This document shows, piece after piece, positions 61,525-64,000 of a DNA stretch of 64,000 nt (within the stretch, counting starts at the first letter, position 1; the number at the start of each line of letters is the position of its first letter). The notes under the pieces were generated by a model. It made no database searches, was not told the DNA's origin, and was given only the letters and a program-made list of their open reading frames with translations. This DNA comes from Epiperipatus broadwayi. Lineage: Eukaryota; Onychophora; Udeonychophora; Euonychophora; Peripatidae. The DNA is taken from contig JAQFVV010012396.1 of the NCBI GenBank assembly GCA_028023455.1, forward strand, positions 21,510,750 through 21,574,749. Direction: 5' to 3'. The position numbers and the translations under genes are program-made.

Positions 61525-63050
61525 TCTCACGTTCTCAGAAGATTTTGATGTAAAATAATAACAAATTATCACTGTAGATAATTATGTACTTTAATTGGAT
61601 GGTCACAGTGTTTTTAAACGAAGTAAATTATTATAAATAGCAGTTATTTTGCATATATATATATATTAAAAATTGTTATATTTATCCACATTGTTCTTCT
61701 GCATATAGTAGAGTATCTATCATTATATTTATGTAAAGTCTTCATGGTGGAATGATAGCATATCCATTTTTTCCAAAGATCTGAATTTGAGTTCAAATAA
61801 GCAAAACTGAGATTTTTCTGATATTAATCATGCTTAGGATTTTTTAAAGTAGCTTACAGCCAACTTATCTGACCATTTAATAGTGGTTGAGAAATGGATA
61901 TCTAATTATTTTTACCCAAAAGAGCTAAACAAGAGATAGAATTACTCAAACTCTCATTACTTAGAAATTTTCAAATCTGGTGATAATATTGTGGGAGAAG
62001 CATTTGGTTCACAGTGGGCTACTTATTAGCTCTTATATCTTTACTCCATCTATACATTAACTTTATTTATAATTATACATACATAATTAAATAATATTTG
62101 CATTAAGAGAGTAATTGCTTAAAAATTGTTAAAAGTAAATTAAATTTTCAATGAATAAATTATTAAAATTGTAATATATTTTTATTATATGAATGCATAG
62201 TTTAAGAATATTGTATTTAGATATTTAATATTCTAGTCAAATCTGGTATTCTCTAACTTTATAAATAAAACATAAAAATCTACTTTTAGAGCTATTGTAG
62301 TAATTTATTCTCATCAGAAATGACATACTAATTGGCCACCAATTGAAATATATATATATAAAAAAAACCTTACTGAAATATATATATATAAAAAATATAT
62401 ATATATATATATATATATATTTTTATAAAAACCTTACTGAAACCTTTTTATAAAAGTACAAACAAATAATCTAATAAGTTTTAACTTCTTGTTTTTAGAC
62501 AATGTTTTAAGTAATATTTATAGTTTCAATCATATATCAGTCTTCATCAGAATCTCTTTTTAAAACTTTTTTTTACTGAAAATTTAATAAAATTAAAGTA
62601 ATTCTAAATAAAATTTCAATGAAGATTGCTGTGCAGTCAAAACCATAAACATATTAACAGAATATTTATGTAAAGTACAATAGTAAGTGAAAATGTATTG
62701 ATTTATTACTCTATTATAATAAACAATAAAAAAAAATAGATGTGATTTGATAATCTTACGAGAATTATTTTAAGTTATACATTAGAAATTTTTTTTTATA
62801 ATCATTATAAACTCATTATAAACAAGTATTAAGAATAACTAAAATAATATAAATTTAAAATGTATATTGCACTAAGCATTCTTTCATCAGAACACTACAG
62901 ATAAATAAATATAACGATCCACTAAATGAAGCTAAATCATTAATAAGCATGCCATATATTTCTAGAATAGTAAATAAACTTAGAAGCATATGTGCTAACA
63001 CATATAACATTAGTTTTAGATCCTTTCCATTATTGAATTAATGGTTGAAT
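61525..63050. other. AT-rich stretch with TA-rich duplication
   Basis: 62345-62445 repeats 'ccttactgaaa' three times between TA runs. No gene seen. The part nearest 63.05 kb may be unrecognisable Penelope sequence. Confidence 0.45.
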
Positions 63051-63054
63051 AATG

Positions 63055-63430
63055 CAAAAAACAGAATACAACAGAACATGCTTTCCAAAATGAATTATAA
63101 AACTGGGTGCAATGCTTTGTCATAAAAATCTGTCAATCACAGCAAATTCTGGGCAAATAGATCAACAAGGATTGCCCAGCACATGTATTTATACAGCAGG
63201 GCAAAAGCAAAATAATGAATATAATTAAATTTTCTTTGAACATAAATGCACCATGGAACATACTTTTAATCCATCTAACAGAAAAACAGTTTGTGCTGAA
63301 AGAGATGATAAACAACAAAAATACAAGGAATCATGGGCAATTTCAAAAGATTCATATGCAATTAATAAAAAAATAATCATGTTTTCCATTGTCAAAATAA
63401 TGGAATATTTAAAAGTCTCATTTACATAAT
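63055..63430 (+). pseudogene. Penelope-like GIY-YIG endonuclease remnant 3
   Basis: An upstream degenerate part (about 63075-63215) reads TGCNALS, a stop, then RSTRIAQHMYLYSRAKAK. This corresponds to 'YIGxTGRSxxxRLxxH'. In a second frame (63232-63429) FFEHKCTMEHTFNPSNRK runs on to AERDDKQQ and KYKESWAISKDSYAINKK and ends at TAA. The H...H.F and 'ExW.I....IN' ends are those of Penelope endonucleases. The overlapping minus frames (63133-63318, 63225-63443) are shadows. Confidence 0.78.
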
Positions 63431-63439
63431 AAAGTACAT

Positions 63440-63935
63440 CCATTTAAAGGCACAACTTTTCAACTGCAAAATAAGACAATGCTATGATTCTGGAAGTATT
63501 CTTCCAAAAGCATGCTTAGCACAATATAGACTTTAAATTTAAATTATGTTACGTTTTCTTAACTCTCATTTATAGTGAGTTTATAATGATTATAATAAAT
63601 AAAAAAGTAAAGTAAATATCATTTACAATTATAATTTTTTTTTAATAAATAATAGTATCAACATTTGTAAAGCATTAAAAGTATTACTATTATTAAATAA
63701 AAATAAAAGGAAAAATAATTTGTAAAATATTATGGCTTTATATATAAAGACAGTAATAAACCTCCAGCCATGTGTTTTTTACAAATTTACATGCACTCAC
63801 CCATGGGCACCAGTTTAAAAAGCATAAAAGGGCTACTTATGATTAGAGGTTATTGTTATATAAAGCAACCTTTGCTCACCATGCTGAGATCAAGATATTA
63901 ACCTATTGTATGTGTTTGTGTATGAATTATGACTT
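63440..63935. other. AT-rich stretch
   Basis: 'aaatttacatgcactcaccc' at 63783-63802 matches the repeated phrase of the 25.3-kb palindrome. Nothing else recognised. Confidence 0.4.
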
Positions 63936-63942
63936 ATGTTAT

Positions 63943-64000
63943 ATATAGAGCTTGCAAAATAAGCTCTTAACAAGTTTTGAGAATATCACCAACCCCAGAC
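63943..64000 (+). repeat. Family C repeat, cut by the window end
   Basis: 'aataagctcttaacaagttt' followed by 'gagaatatcaccaaccccag' matches the arms at 58.2 kb and 10.8 kb. Confidence 0.55.

Overview
This is a metazoan, very AT-rich (roughly a quarter G+C by eye), non-coding and repeat-dense stretch. The evidence for an animal is the repeat complement: a degenerate non-LTR retrotransposon with zinc-knuckle ORF1 and endonuclease/reverse transcriptase ORF2, RTE/CR1-like LINE fragments, three Penelope-like GIY-YIG remnants, tRNA-derived SINE-like repeats, a pogo-like non-autonomous DNA transposon, and long TATC and TA microsatellites. A lophotrochozoan, possibly a cephalopod mollusc, would fit this mixture, but that is a guess. 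No bacterial-style genes, operons, rRNA or CRISPR array are present.

Layout. 0.4-1.0 kb holds a 600-bp palindrome of SINE-like family A. 3.6-8.1 kb is one long decayed LINE on the minus strand (ORF1, then endonuclease, RT and a C-terminal zinc motif). 8.6-9.0 kb is a TATC/TGTC microsatellite. 12.4-12.9 kb is an RTE-like tail. 18.0-18.2 kb is a small cysteine-rich coding-like exon (minus). 18.5-21.5 kb holds family B repeats. 22.6-24.8 kb is a compound locus: a minus-strand family A unit, a central palindrome, and tandem plus-strand family A units. 27.3 kb is a family B palindrome. 38.4-39.8 and 46.6-48.0 kb are two direct copies of a 1.33-kb terminal-inverted-repeat element. 40.7-42.05 kb is a Penelope-like endonuclease remnant running into a 1-kb palindrome with a SINE (family D). 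44.06-44.16 kb is a tRNA-like SINE, 44.43-44.65 kb a near-perfect hairpin, and 44.79-44.91 kb a membrane-protein-like exon with good splice sites. 48.7-51.1 kb holds more family A dimers. 52.4-57.4 kb is a nested cluster of Penelope, LINE, RTE and SINE pieces. 59.4-61.5 kb is a GC/CpG-richer island of unknown origin. 63.05-63.43 kb is a third Penelope remnant.

I found no complete host gene. Two short segments (18016-18180 and 44787-44909, both minus) are the best candidates for host exons in otherwise intronic or intergenic DNA. The most striking large-scale property is that several unrelated repeat families occur as head-to-head or tail-to-tail inverted dimers with short spacers, so transcripts through this window would fold into many long double-stranded hairpins.
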